A stretch of DNA of 64,000 nt, from positions 17,604,875-17,668,874 of the forward strand of contig OZ234495.1 in NCBI GenBank assembly GCA_965153455.1, in the 5' to 3' direction. Each line of letters begins with the position of its first letter. The first letter of the stretch is position 1. Positions 1 through 11,470 of this stretch are shown here, piece by piece. Below the pieces are notes generated by a model. That model did no database searches. It saw only the letters and a program-made list of their open reading frames with translations, and was not told where the DNA came from. Both the position numbers and the translations under genes were made by a program. The DNA is from Sphagnum compactum. Taxonomy: Eukaryota > Bryophyta > Sphagnopsida > Sphagnales.

Positions 1-1480
1 TTCACAATGGTAGGCCCATTGGATTTTAGCAAGAAAAACCCTCTCCCAATAGAGTAATCAAACATCACCTTGGCCCCCCCACTTTTTGATTTAGATGGAC
101 AAACCAAACATTGAACACGATAGGGGAAGGTTTCTTTCCTACAAAACTAATAGTCATTGAGTGGTCCTATAAGTATGCCATTTTCGCTCTAACAACATCT
201 TGGTTAACATGTACCACATGCTTGCTATCTTTGAGAAAAAAACTATCGTAGCTATGGGAGTAGCTTAGTAGCAAGGTTTTTCCTGGTGTAGCTTTCGTAG
301 TGTTGAGGGCGAACTTACTCGTTTGTTGACCTAAAGTTTCATGTATCCCATCTTTGGCAAGGTCCTTCATTGCAACAAACATTGGACCGCACCTTAACAT
401 TAAAACACAACCTCATTGCTTCACATTGAACCACAACCATGCCCCTACAAAGACCATCCTTCCTCCCAGTCACTAGTATCACAACCCTAAACCAAAAACC
501 CCCACTACACTTGTAGTAAACGCAGTTAGAGCAAAACCGAAGAACACTAATACAATGCCTATCAAGCAAGGTTGCACTAATCTAAAACTTAGAGACAACA
601 ATTAGGTCCTATGCCATACTTTGGAGCTTTGGACAAGCACAATGCCTTCTTCTCCATTGCTTCCAGAGTTCCACCATCACTACACATGACGTCATCCAAG
701 TTCCCTCTGTTGCCTTCGCATGTTCACATATTTCATCATTTCAAAAGTTTATTCTTATTGACGCATTTTTCAACTAACAGAAATTTCCAAACTTGTTCAT
801 TGTTTTGCTTTTAAAATACTCATTTGTGGAAACAATATCCAAATTTTTTTGGGAATTTTTTTACCATTTTGTGGACCAAAACACAAAAGTTTTTTTATCT
901 ATTGTAAATTTGGCTAAATTTGCTAAAATTTTGGGAAAAGTCACTATATTTTTTATATAACAACATTGAGAAAAAAAACCATACATACAATGTTCCAAAG
1001 CTTTATCACATTCACATTCCAATCATCGTTTTCTTGATGTGAAAATTTACCAAAATGCAAAAATAAAAATAAAAAGGGAATTTTCTCTTGCGATATTCCC
1101 ATTTTTGCATTTTAAAATTGTCAATGTTTGAAAACAAAAAACCTTTCACCACAGTTGGACATTGATTTTAATTTGGTAGCATTTTTAAAACTAGTTTAAA
1201 AAACTATTTAAATAAGTTCGAAAACATTGTTGCCATTTAATGCGGACTACCCATTGAGATGCTAGCCAATGATGCAACATCACAAGATTGAAAAAAAATC
1301 AATGATTTCAAGATGTCCTTATTCATTATGTTTCTTTCTTTGCCTAATCAAGAAGAGTGTTTGAATCCCAAAAATTCAATGCCTAATGCTTTTGAAGTCT
1401 CCCAAACCATGGTATACTTGGTATCGTTGGAAATCCCTTGACGAGTTAAGATAGATCATGGTGGTTTTGTGATGTTTAGA
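1..1480. other. AT-rich intergenic sequence, no gene recognised
   Basis: Short open frames occur on both strands near 167-814, but none shows a recognisable domain, conserved motif or splice-compatible continuation. The sequence turns very AT-rich, with homopolymer runs, after about 830. It is most likely decayed repeat DNA. Confidence 0.5.
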
Positions 1481-2460
1481 TTAGTGTTGTGTGTGTAAAT
1501 GGTTTGGGACTTACACTCCATGTGAGTGTAAATCCCATGAAATTTATTTACACTCCCCGTAAGTGTTTAATATTCATTTACATTTGTGTAAGTGTGTAAG
1601 TAAAATGTGAAACATGTAAGTGTTAATTCATGTAAATTCATTTTAAGTAGTGTTAAACAGTGTAAATATAAATATTAATACATTTATATGATTTTACACA
1701 ACTGTGTAAAACAATGTAAATGTTTTTGCGGGAAGAGGAGATTTCATAAATTTGTGATAGGCCAATCAAATGACTTATTGCAAAAAAAAAAAAACCTATC
1801 AAAACATGCACCCACAATTAATTAATATGAATTTGCAAGAAGGTATGGTCATTGTAAAATTAAAAAATATAGCATCAGAACACTGAGTTTGGTCATAAAC
1901 AGGGTGGAATTTTTTTAAAACCTGAACAAAATACATTATCATAAAGGGGGGGGGAGAGGGTGAGACTCGAAAAAAACCCATCAAGTTTTGTGATAAACGG
2001 AGTTTCACTTGTCTTTCATTTTTCCTGAGCGCCTCCACTGCTGCTACATATATTTTCATCGCTCGTACCTGTACAACTACTATAATTACTCAAGCCTTAT
2101 GCATTAAATGTTGAGTTTCAGCATTTCATACCCAGATTTGATAAATTTTCCTCACTTTATGAATACACTGAAAGAGGGGTTTGAGGGTGAAAGGAGGCTC
2201 AAAGACAAACTAACTTTATAAATTACCTTAATATATACACTTACACACCCCCCAAAACATTTTACACAGGCTTGTGTAAGTGTATTTGACAAATATTTAC
2301 ACTGGCCTTGTGTAAAATGTAAATGTAAAAAAATTATATACACATCAACAATGTAAGTGTAAAAAGTTTGGACATAAGTGTAAATGATTTACACTTACAC
2401 GAGATTTACACACCATATATAATATGGCTTTGACACTTACATGCAGAACACTGGTTTAGA
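1480..2460. repeat. Region bounded by clusters of GTGTAAGTGTAAAT-like motifs in both orientations
   Basis: Two clusters, about 1485-1720 and 2230-2440, are packed with variants of TGTAAGTGTAAA and its reverse complement. They flank a core of about 500 bp that lacks the motif. Short subterminal motifs repeated in both orientations at the two ends of a segment are typical of non-autonomous DNA transposons such as hAT-like elements, but I could not define clean terminal inverted repeats or a target duplication. The core contains a dispersed repeat that recurs in inverse orientation near 57.6-57.86 kb. Confidence 0.4.
1872..2160 (+). repeat. Dispersed repeat copy A (partner at 57605-57860, minus)
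   Basis: This segment and the reverse complement of 57605-57860 share several long blocks in the same order: CACTGAGTTTGGTCATAAA, CCTGAGCGCCTCCACTGCT, and a block reading GCATTAAATGTTGAGTTTCA with one difference. Spacing between blocks is similar, so the two are diverged copies of one repeat family. No coding potential was recognised. Confidence 0.7.
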
Positions 2461-5400
2461 CTTTAGACATACGGCGCAAAAGTTATTTGAATATTGAAAA
2501 TATAATCATTGAAAATTCAATAAAGTCAAAACTAAATTTTGAAATGAAATTAGGGCATGCTTTTAGAATTGTTAGTAAGCCCTCAAGGAGTAAGGTCTAA
2601 TGAAGATGATTTCCTAGCTGTTAGACCTAAGTGCAAGAGATATTGAATTTGGAACAATTTTTTGTGATTAGAAACTCAACTAAATTACAAAAAATGATTT
2701 TTTTGGAAGGAGAAATAACACGTTCACACTTGGGCTAGCAACACAATAGAAATTCACATTCAAATTTTAATGAAAATTGGATTTCAGATTTAAGCTTTAA
2801 ATTGTCTACAATTTTCCCTTTCTAAACTAATTCAATCGGGCCCAAAAAATCGTGTTCTCCCCCGACATTGACATTGTCCATCAATTTCAACTATTGTGGA
2901 AAATTGGTGAGTAACCCAAAAAAACTCATCAATTGCATAAATTCAACTACTCTAATATGCTCGTGGAATATCCCTCAATACAAATTGTATTTTAGGGTTT
3001 AGGGTTTTTTAATTTGAATTTTTAAAATTTCATTCTCAAGTAAAGCAAGACATGTAAAAATGAGTTTTTTTTTTGGGGGGATCTATGTCTTTTTAAAGTT
3101 GTATTTTCATCACCATATTTACAAGCAAATTTTTAATACCTTCTTCATCAATTTTGCATCTCATTTCTCTTCAATTGAATTGAAAATCAATAAAATTTGA
3201 ATTTCACTCAATATGTTTGAATTCAATTCAATTCAAGTTGCATGTAATTTCACTCAATATGTTCATTCGAATGAAACTTAATTTTCACAAAAACTAATTC
3301 ATGTTTTCATTAATCAATAACTTGATCACCATTGGTATTATACAACAACAACAATGAGGAGCCCAAGTTTTGTAGTGTATGCGCATTCAGTATATATGGC
3401 TTATTTGCTCTTCTAAAACAAAGCAAGTGAATATTTCAATTTTTGAATAGTTCCCTTGTGAAAGGGTTTCCATACTTTCCCTTCGAAGTAGCTTCTGTCG
3501 GATAGCTTTTATTGTTTTGTATATACATTTAAAAAAATCATAATAGTTGTTTAATTACTTTAGGTCAAGAAATTGTTACTAAAGGAAGTATGCAGGTTTT
3601 CGAAAGCTGCCCTTTGTTTTGGAGGGTGCCTTGCGAGTGAGTATCTGGCTGGTACCCACCGGGTATCAAAGTGAAGAATAAAAATAAAAATGATGTGAGA
3701 CATTTTCAAATATATATTTCAATTACTTGGGAAAAAACCTCATTTGAAAACTACCCAAAAGTTGACAGAAGCAAGACTTACTTGATGGACCACTCTCCTT
3801 TTGTCATCAAGTAAGATGGGATATTCCTATTGGTTGAAATTGCAAAAATTTCATGAACTTTAGACATGTTGTGGCTAGGGTTTCTAAAACTTTTCAACAC
3901 AATTATTGAGTACGTATAATTCAAGAAATTAAAAAAAATTCACATATAATTTAATTGAATTTTCAATATTTTATAACCTACTTGGATGACATGGTTATCA
4001 TCTAGAAAGGTTATCAATCCTAAAACACAAGACAATTTTATGATAGAAAAATGGAAATAGAGAAATTAAGTTTTAAAATTAATTATAAAAACCCTATAAT
4101 CAATGTATAACCAACAATTATTAATCGTATATTTGGAAACTTACTCTTATGCATAGTCAACGATTATTAACAAAAAAATATTGATAACCTAAGTGGCACC
4201 CAAATTATTTCTAAAAAATCCTACCCAATAAATTATGAAATTAATAAATAAATAGCCAGCATTGGCAACCAATGTTGCACTCATGGTTTTTTTTCAATTT
4301 CTCGAGGTAGGTCAACTAGCAATCCTCCGTAAGAGGACTTAGCCAAATATGGCTATATGTAATAGAAACAAGTTTTTTTTTATTTTTAAACCCCACTCTC
4401 TATTGGTGGCGGGCAAGTAGCTATAGTCTATATATGTTGAACTTAACATTTTTTTTCTCAAAATTTGGCAAATTTGGGGGAATTTCTTTCTAGAAAATCC
4501 TTTGTAGAGGTCATAGACCCTTTTTTTGTCACCACATGATGGAACTTCACTAAAATGAAAAAAATATTGATTATATTATTTTCTTTAATAAAAATATACT
4601 AGACCGGTCCTAGTAGGAAGGACCATCCTTCATTCATACCAAATTGGTATGAAAATGACCTTAAGTATCACATGATAAGGTATAAATAGGGTATGAATGC
4701 TTGTGAAATGGATTTGAATATGAAAGTGATAAAGAATTTTTTGAAATTCATAGGGGTACTTGAACATTGCTTCAATATTGTAACTAAAAGATGAAGGGGG
4801 AAGCAAACTAAATCCCCTACTTAGCCTATCCTTGTGGATTGGGTAGGAGAAAAATCCCCTCCTTAAATCCTCAATTCATTTTCCACCTTTGAAAAAGGAG
4901 TAAAATGAACAAAAGGGAAAATTTAAGGAGGGGTTCCTTTTGTTCCATTCCTTCCACAAATGGATGATAATCTCTCTCTCATTCCCACACACTTTCAACC
5001 AAATAAGCATGCATGTGTTTCACCCCAAGTTGCATTGTGCTCAATCCTAACACCCCTCACTAGTGCCCTAAAAGACATACCCTTACTTAGCTCCATCCAT
5101 TGCTTGTAACCTACATTACTAGTATCGGACATAATAATAGCTTAGACAACATCCATGTTGCTATGATATGAAGGTTGTGAATCCTAACTTCGTACCCACT
5201 TGAGTAAATATTTAATTTGAATATATATGATGTTTCATACTAGTTGGGTATGTTCTCCAAAACCACTATTCATACCAATATCATATACCCGGGCTGGACC
5301 CTCTATACGAGTACAACATTGCTACACACACAAGAAGTGGTTGTATAATATACCTATGCAACACAAAATCCATGAATTTTGTTGATGAACCATTATCCCA

Positions 5401-6617
5401 TTAGAAACCTAGATCAATGGCAACATTAGCATGGGTTTATTGGTGATGGGGTATTGTTCTACATGTTGTATTTGTTGTCACATAATGCCCTTCACAAGCT
5501 AACCAACACACCTTCCAAAAACTTTGAATCCCCTCTTCTTGATTAGTTCATTAACCATTTTGGGCCAAATGTGTCACAAAAAATATGCACAATAAAATTC
5601 CTCATTCATCCCAACTTACAAAATCAAGTCGGGAGTGTGATTTTGAACTCTTTATAGATGATTGCATCAACCATTTTGGACCAAATCTGTCATAATATTG
5701 GCCTCACAATGGATTGCTCATGCATCCCAACTTGTGGAACCAAATTGGAAGTTTGAAAGCTAGGGGAATATGTAAGGTTGAGAAGAAAGAAATCTAAGGT
5801 TCAATAAGAAATTTGGGGTTAAGCCTAAAAACACACATTCATTCTCTCATTAAAAACCAATAAAATCTTTATGTTCATAAATGGGTTCAGTAACCTTTTG
5901 AGGAATTAATTATTAGCATCCTATTTTCTTGTTTTTGGAATGGTTTTATTGAAGGGATTGTAGTTCAAGTGAAATAACAAAAATAACACAAACAAACTAT
6001 AGTTTTTCCCCTATGACACAATGTCAAACACCATGGTACTCCGTACTCCCAAGTTGGAAACTATAAACCCACATTTGCTTGATAATAGCTATGTGTGTTA
6101 GCTTTACCTAGCCGATTTAAACCCTTCAACGAAAACCCTTAAACTTTGGAATCGTTGCCATAAATCTTTGAAACTTGGGTTTGCAATTTCTAACATGACA
6201 AAAACAATAACCACCAATTGTGCACATTGCAATTGATAATAAACTTTTAGTGCAACTTCATGGCTTACTAGGATGGTCCAACTCACTATGATACCTACAT
6301 GGATCTTCCCACAACCTTAATACCATGATCCCACAAATCACCCTTCCTAAACTATATACCTAACAATGTCCCAATTAGTTGGAGCACAAGTATTCGCCCC
6401 TTTAAGTTTCTAACCTTGGATCTGGCTATTTAGCATAGTTACATTTTCAGGCTCTATAGTGAGTGGATGGAAAACAAAATGTACTCAAGAAGCTTGAAAA
6501 CATAACTAATTGAAGAGAGGTTTTGCTCATATGGCAGCACAGCATTGGACAAGAGCTCCTCAGTTATATTACGATTATGATATTTTCATACCTGCCCCAT
6601 ACTTTATGCACATTCCT
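2460..6617. other. AT-rich intergenic DNA with diverged repeat fragments
   Basis: No gene was recognised. 2580-2720 resembles 12310-12400 (shared blocks around 'ggagatattgaattt'-type sequence and AAATTACAAAAAATGATTTT). 3190-3390 resembles 40030-40215 (AATTCAATTCAA tracts, then AACTTAATTTTCACAAAA and a GAACCCAAG-like end). Both pairs look like old copies of AT-rich repeats. The 4.5-6.5 kb part has scattered TATACC/ATACC motifs but no domain. Confidence 0.45.
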
Positions 6618-6840
6618 GGTCACTAGTTGGCTGAACCTCATAACTCACTCTCTTCTATGTCCCATAACCCCTAAGCTTGACATTCCAGGTTGGTCACCGG
6701 TTGGCTGAACCTCATAACTCACTCTCTTCAATGTCCCATAATCCCTAAGCTTGACATTCCAGGTTCGTCACTGGTTGGCTGAACCTCATAACTCACACTC
6801 TTCTATATCCCATAATCCGGAAGCTTAACATTCCAGGTTA
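6618..6840 (+). repeat. 74-bp tandem repeat, three copies
   Basis: Copies start at 6618, 6692 and 6766 with an exact 74-base spacing. Each carries GTTGGCTGAACCTCATAAC followed by an ACTCTCTTC-like stretch and AAGCTTGACATTCCAGGTT. The copies differ at only a few positions, so the duplication is fairly recent. Confidence 0.85.
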
Positions 6841-7372
6841 TGTCTGGTAACCTGCAGCTACATGCACATTTGCACTGCTTCCTTAATCCATAGTCGGCTT
6901 TTTAAACCAACCCTTCACTTTGGAGGTAAATATATGTAAATAATTTTCATTCTTGTGATGAAACTTCCAAGAAGGATTATCTGAAATGTTCCCTTGCTTT
7001 GCAGAGGAACATTTCTCTGGATATCTCCAACTGGTTGCTACAAAGGTAATTCTTAATTAAGATCAACTTCCTTAACATTATATCAACTTATCCTTACCAT
7101 GATGGTGGGTATAACTAACATAACATTATAATATCTGTATTTACAATCCAATCCATACCTAAAAATAATAATTATCTTCTTTCTTTTTAAAATGTTTTTC
7201 TCATTTTTTTATTTCAAAATTTTCATATTTTCTTACCCTGACTTTTTAAAAAATTATTATTAATTTATAAAAAAATCTCCTCTCTTATTCTCTCATGATT
7301 GAAGTTGAACATCTTGATTGCAACATAATCAAGAAAAATCAAGAAATGTAGTAGGATTGTGGTACAATGGAC

Positions 7373-7400
7373 TACCGTACCGACATTTGCTTTCGGCACA
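7373..7400 (+). repeat. Left terminal inverted repeat of the DDE transposon
   Basis: It begins TACCGTACCGACATTTGC and continues TTTCGGCA. It pairs with the inverted copy ending at 11470, with two mismatches in 26 bases. The first TA is probably the target-site duplication. Confidence 0.85.
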
Positions 7401-7812
7401 TTCGATGCCGAATAATTAATTATAAGTTTTTTTACCTTTCAGCGAAACCCTCGTCAAATTTTCGGGGTTTTTTGCCAATTGAAAAACGAATTTCTGAACA
7501 ATTCAGCGAGCTTGTCGCCTGACACCATTTCTGACATTTCGGCCGTATGTATATCTGACGGCCAAAGATGCTCAAAAGCATTGCAGACCGTCCGATCAAA
7601 AAAATCTGGTAACTTGCCAAACTCACGCGCGCTTTCAGCAGTCAAGCTTTGTTTTCATTGGTCGAGCCTGCAAACCCGGATATTCGACCAGTGCGCAATC
7701 AGGAAGGTGTTGGCTCGACCACGATCCACAGGTACGAGTCTTATGACGAGCTCTCACTTCTCGGTACCCAAGAGAAGGCTCGTAGCTTGTCACATACCGT
7801 AGCAGAGTGAGG

Positions 7813-10519
7813 ATGGCGGCTCAAGCTGGTGGTGGCTTCAAGACCCTCTTGTCTATGGGATTTGCTAAACCTTGTTCTCTAGGAACGGCAGCCCGTAGGT
7901 TCAAAGCAGATCTTGAGGAGATCGGCAGGCGTATGCGTGCTGCGGAAGCGGCAAAGGCTACAAGCAAAGCTTTGCAGGAAAAACCGAGAAGAAGGCCTGG
8001 ACGTCCAAGAAAGAGTCTCACAGTGAGCAACGTCCTGGGCTTTGGAGCAGGTTCCGGGACTGATAACGCTGTTGCAGCAAAAGGTGGCAACATCGTTATC
8101 CTTGATCCTGAATCAGCGAGTGGTGAGAGAGGTGACCCCATTGAGCTGGACGGGGAGAATCAGGACGGTCAGCCTAAGGTGGAGGATCCAGCGCTTGAAG
8201 CTGGGGGAGGTGGTAAAGATGGCTCAGCTGGGGGAGTGACAAAGATGGGCCTCGCCAATCTGGGGCAAAATCGGATGAATCTCCTCAAAAAAAGGTGCGG
8301 CGGCAGCCTTATGTCAACTGGTTCACCAATAACTTGTGGCCAGCCATTGAGAAGATGTTGAAGGAAACCAACTTCCACACGGGGGAGACGGTGAAGCTTC
8401 TAAGAATGAGACACCCCAACCCAAATCATGGGCAGCAGTACAGTGGGGGTGTTTACGAAAAGCTCTCTAGGCAGACGGTGGACAGCTGGCTGACAACAAC
8501 GGCGTTGGGGAGAAAGATGCTGAAGGAAGATGTCATCAAAACCGTCCGGGAGATGAGGGAGTTTCAAGGAGACTCGGCGGAGTTCAAAGGCAGAATGTCG
8601 CTGAATCGGGGAGCCGAACGGGTTCTCAAGGGGCACGAAGAGCTGGAAGAAAGCCTCATCAATCTGGTGAAAGGAATGCGGGGTGGCGGACAGCCATTGA
8701 ATGTTCCGGTGCTGCGTGCGATGTTGGAGGGGGTTGTGGAAGTCAAAGCTCCACAATTGTTGCGGAGCAATGGAGGACCGTGGGGTTTGTCGGAGAACTG
8801 GGTGAAAGAATGGATTCGCTCAAAGCTAGGATGGTCTTTTCTGGTGGCCACAACTGCTGCTCAAAAGCTCCCCAAGGACTGGGAGCACCAGCTTGACATG
8901 ATGGCATACCGGGCAGCGTTTGAAGTGCTTACGCATGGAGTGCCCGCTGAGTTGATGGTCAACATGGACCAGACGGCGATGCACCTTGTTCCGTCGGGGG
9001 GGAGCCGGACGTACGACAAGCGGGGCAAGAAGGAGATCGCAGTGACGGGAGTCGAAGACAAGCGTCAGATTACCATTTGCGTGAGCTCAGCTGCAGACGG
9101 AACAACGCTTCCTCCTCAGCTAATCTTCCAGGGAAAGAGCTCTCGCAGCCTTCCAAGTGGCCCCACGGTGAGGGAGTTGCATCATGGTGAGGGTTGGCGG
9201 TTCAAGTACACACAAAATCATTGGAGCATGGTTGGCACCACAAAAGAGTGGGTGGAAGAAAACCTGCTTCCCTACTACAAGAAGGTAAGGCACATTCGAA
9301 CCAATCAGCTTGCATCAGATTTCAATCATCTACCTGGCAATTCAAGTCAACTAGGTGCATCAAACCTGGATCAGACAAGTTGCATCAGATTTGAATCAGA
9401 TAAGTTGCATCTTGAAGCTCAATTGAATTAGACAACTTATTGCATCAGATTCAAGTTGAACCAGACAAGTTGAATCAAGCTTGGATCAGATTTGCATTAG
9501 ACTCGAATCAGACTTGCATCAGACTCGAGTCAAACTTGCAACAGACTCAAAGCGAACTTGCACTGCAGACTAGAAGCGAGTTGCATCAGATTGCAAGCGA
9601 ACTTGCTTCAGATTGGAAGCAGACTTGCATCAAACTGGAAGCAAAGTTGCAGTCTGCTTAACATGAAAGTTTTCATTCGAAATTTTCCCACCAAAGAACT
9701 TGGAAGAATGGCCAGCAAAGCTGTATCATTGGGGCGGTGGGACTGGGTTAAAAGCTTCCGAATGCCTGAGTGTGTTTCGAAAACTGGCAGCTAGAACAAT
9801 TCTGACATCTGACATCTGACAAGAAAAAACTTTAAGAGCTCATTTTGTGTTTTTCACGACAGGTGTGCAAGGACATGAACCTGCCAGAGGGTCAGCGGAT
9901 GATCCTTTTCATCGACTGCTGGTCCGTGCACAAGAGCGAAGAATTCCGATGCTGGATGGTGGATGTGCACCCCTTCATTAAGCTCCTCTACGTTGCGGCG
10001 GGTTGCACTTCCAAAGGTCAGCCTGCCGACGTCATCCGACAGAAACCCCTCAAAGCGGGCATCAAGCGGGGCTTTGATCTCTACACGGCGGGACAAGTCG
10101 CGAAGCAGATTGCGGATGGTGTGTTGCCAAGCGAGGTGCAGCTAGACCTGAGGATGGGAACGCTGCGGGAAGAGATCGTTAAGTGGGCCAAGGAGAGCTT
10201 CCACTCTCTCATGGGACGGCAGGACATGGTCCGCAAAGGGTGGAAAAAGTGTGGATTGTTGCGTGCGTTCGACCCCGAGTTCCAGAAGGAGGTTTTGAAG
10301 TTGGTTGCTGATGGGACCATCGCCAAACCGGGGGCGATCGAGGTGATGTTTGGGGAAGAACCTGAGGGTATGCCAGCTGAGGAGGTCATTGAAGGTGTTC
10401 CAATGGAAGGAACACCAGACACTTTGGTGGACAGGGTGTTAGGAGCGTGCCTTGAGGATTTGCCCATTGGCCAGTGGCCGACGAATGGCGAGGCGGGCCC
10501 TTCTGGACCTGCTATGTAG
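7813..10519 (+). pseudogene. Pogo/CENP-B-like DDE transposase, two exons with one frameshift
   Basis: This is the transposase of the element at 7373-11470. Exon 1 starts at ATG 7813 (a GTG lies two codons upstream) and ends at 9284 (AAG|GTAAGG). The intron is 9285-9862 and exon 2 runs 9863-10519, with codon phase preserved. The N-terminal part has an AT-hook (GRPRK, near residue 60). The middle resembles the CENP-B/Tc5 DNA-binding fold (GQPLNVPVLRAM ... WVKEWIRSKLGW). The catalytic core shows first D in VNMDQTAMH, second D in LFIDCWSVHKSEEF and third D in KGQPADVIRQKPLK, a DDD-type triad as in pogo-like enzymes. The frame changes around 8229-8260 at a run of G: the 5' frame hits a stop at 8361, while the downstream frame is open and well conserved. 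This could be a one-base indel or an assembly error. The gene is therefore probably non-functional as read. Confidence 0.8.
9285..9862 (+). repeat. Transposase intron filled with a degenerate ~20-bp repeat
   Basis: The donor is AAG|GTAAGG and the acceptor TTTTCACGACAG. Between about 9300 and 9655 the intron repeats variants of CAGACTTGCATCAGA and GGAAGCAGACTTGCATC with a loose period near 20. Because repeats of this type have few stops, an open frame crosses much of the intron, but the protein it would encode (CIRLESN/ELHQIASE-like) is repeat translation, not a domain. Confidence 0.7.
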
Positions 10520-10646
10520 TGAAGCATCCGAAAGTATGACTGATGCAGAGGTAGATGATGGTGCAAAGCGGGGCGGTATAAATAGCTTGGCCTGATGCCT
10601 TTGCCTCATGTTGACAGGAGGTAACCTATAGACCCAATTTAGCCCC

Positions 10647-10717
10647 ATGCCCATAGCTCAAATGGAAGAGCCAGAACAACTTGTTTCAGAGATCTGAGTT
10701 CGAATCTCAGTGGGCAT
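10647..10717 (+). other. tRNA-like sequence (pseudo-tRNA or SINE head) inside the transposon
   Basis: The sequence folds with a perfect 7-bp acceptor stem (ATGCCCA/TGGGCAT), a perfect D stem (GCTC/GAGC) and a perfect T arm (CTGAG-TTCGAAT-CTCAG). The anticodon stem does not pair and position 33 is not T, so it is unlikely to be a functional tRNA. Anticodon-position bases read CTT. It may be a tRNA-derived SINE head or a captured tRNA relic with internal A and B box promoters. Confidence 0.5.
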
Positions 10718-11444
10718 TCAAGAACTCGACCTCAAAAAGACACAAGCTTTTTCTATACTTGAGTTAGCCGTCCAGATGAGCTTAAACAACATTGATAGGT
10801 ACGGTAATAGGTATTCGAATGAGGTACATCCTGTACATCATGTTTTCCTGATGGCAGCAAGCTCAATAATTGCAGCTCGTTACAAACAAATTAACCCCAT
10901 TGAGACATTCCCAAGCTGGTCCATCAGATTAGATATCGGAATAACGATCTCAACTTGACTGTGGCACATGAATGAAGCCGCCTCAAAAATTAAAGACAGG
11001 CTTAATTGAGCTCATTTGTCAGCTATTTGTCAGATTTGTTAGCTTTCTAACTTATCAGAGCGGTCTTTTGAGCCGTACTTGCATGGCATCAGAGGCCAGT
11101 AAGCTCAATGATCAGAATGTAGAAGCTCGAAGCACTTATGGAAGCAATCGAAGGAGCTTATTTCGTGCAATCGGACCAGGTGGCTTCGGGCCGGGCCGGT
11201 TGAGCTGAGCAGCGTGGTGACTGTCCGGCGCGACCGCGCGGCGGCTTGGGCCACGCGCGACGGCTGGCACGCCGCCACGGGATGCGACCGGGCCGTCGGC
11301 CAGCGTTTAAATACCGAATTTCTCATTTCAGCGGCCGAATTTATTGACATTTCAGCGGCCAGGGTCCATATTTTTTGACCATTTCTGTAGACGGGTCAAA
11401 TAATATCCTGAAATTTTTTGCCGGCAGAATATTTATTTATTTTT

Positions 11445-11470
11445 TGCCGAAAGCAAATGTCCTTACGGTA
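11445..11470 (-). repeat. Right terminal inverted repeat of the DDE transposon
   Basis: On the plus strand it reads TGCCGAAAGCAAATGTCC then TTACGGTA, the inverse of the left end. The final TA is the presumed target-site duplicate. Confidence 0.85.

Larger units (their letters stand above)
7373..11470 (+). mobile_element. DDE transposon, Tc1/mariner (pogo/CENP-B-like), with TIRs and TA target duplication
   Basis: The left end (7373-7400) and the reverse complement of the right end (11445-11470) both begin TACCGTA and share GACATTTGCTTTCGGCA; only two of the first 26 bases differ. Both ends carry TA outside CCGTA, as expected for insertion at a TA dinucleotide by this superfamily. Subterminal TTTCAGCG and GACATTTC motifs recur inside both ends. 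The element is about 4.1 kb and carries one spliced transposase gene on the plus strand, then a GC-rich tail (about 11180-11310) and a tRNA-like sequence at 10647-10717. Its GC-richness contrasts with the AT-rich flanks. The near-matching termini suggest recent activity, but the transposase frame is broken once. Confidence 0.85.

Noticed and set aside
9440-9661. Open frame inside the transposase intron as an extra coding exon
   Set aside because: The exons on either side join in phase at consensus splice sites and reconstruct the DDE core; the insert is low-complexity repeat translation.
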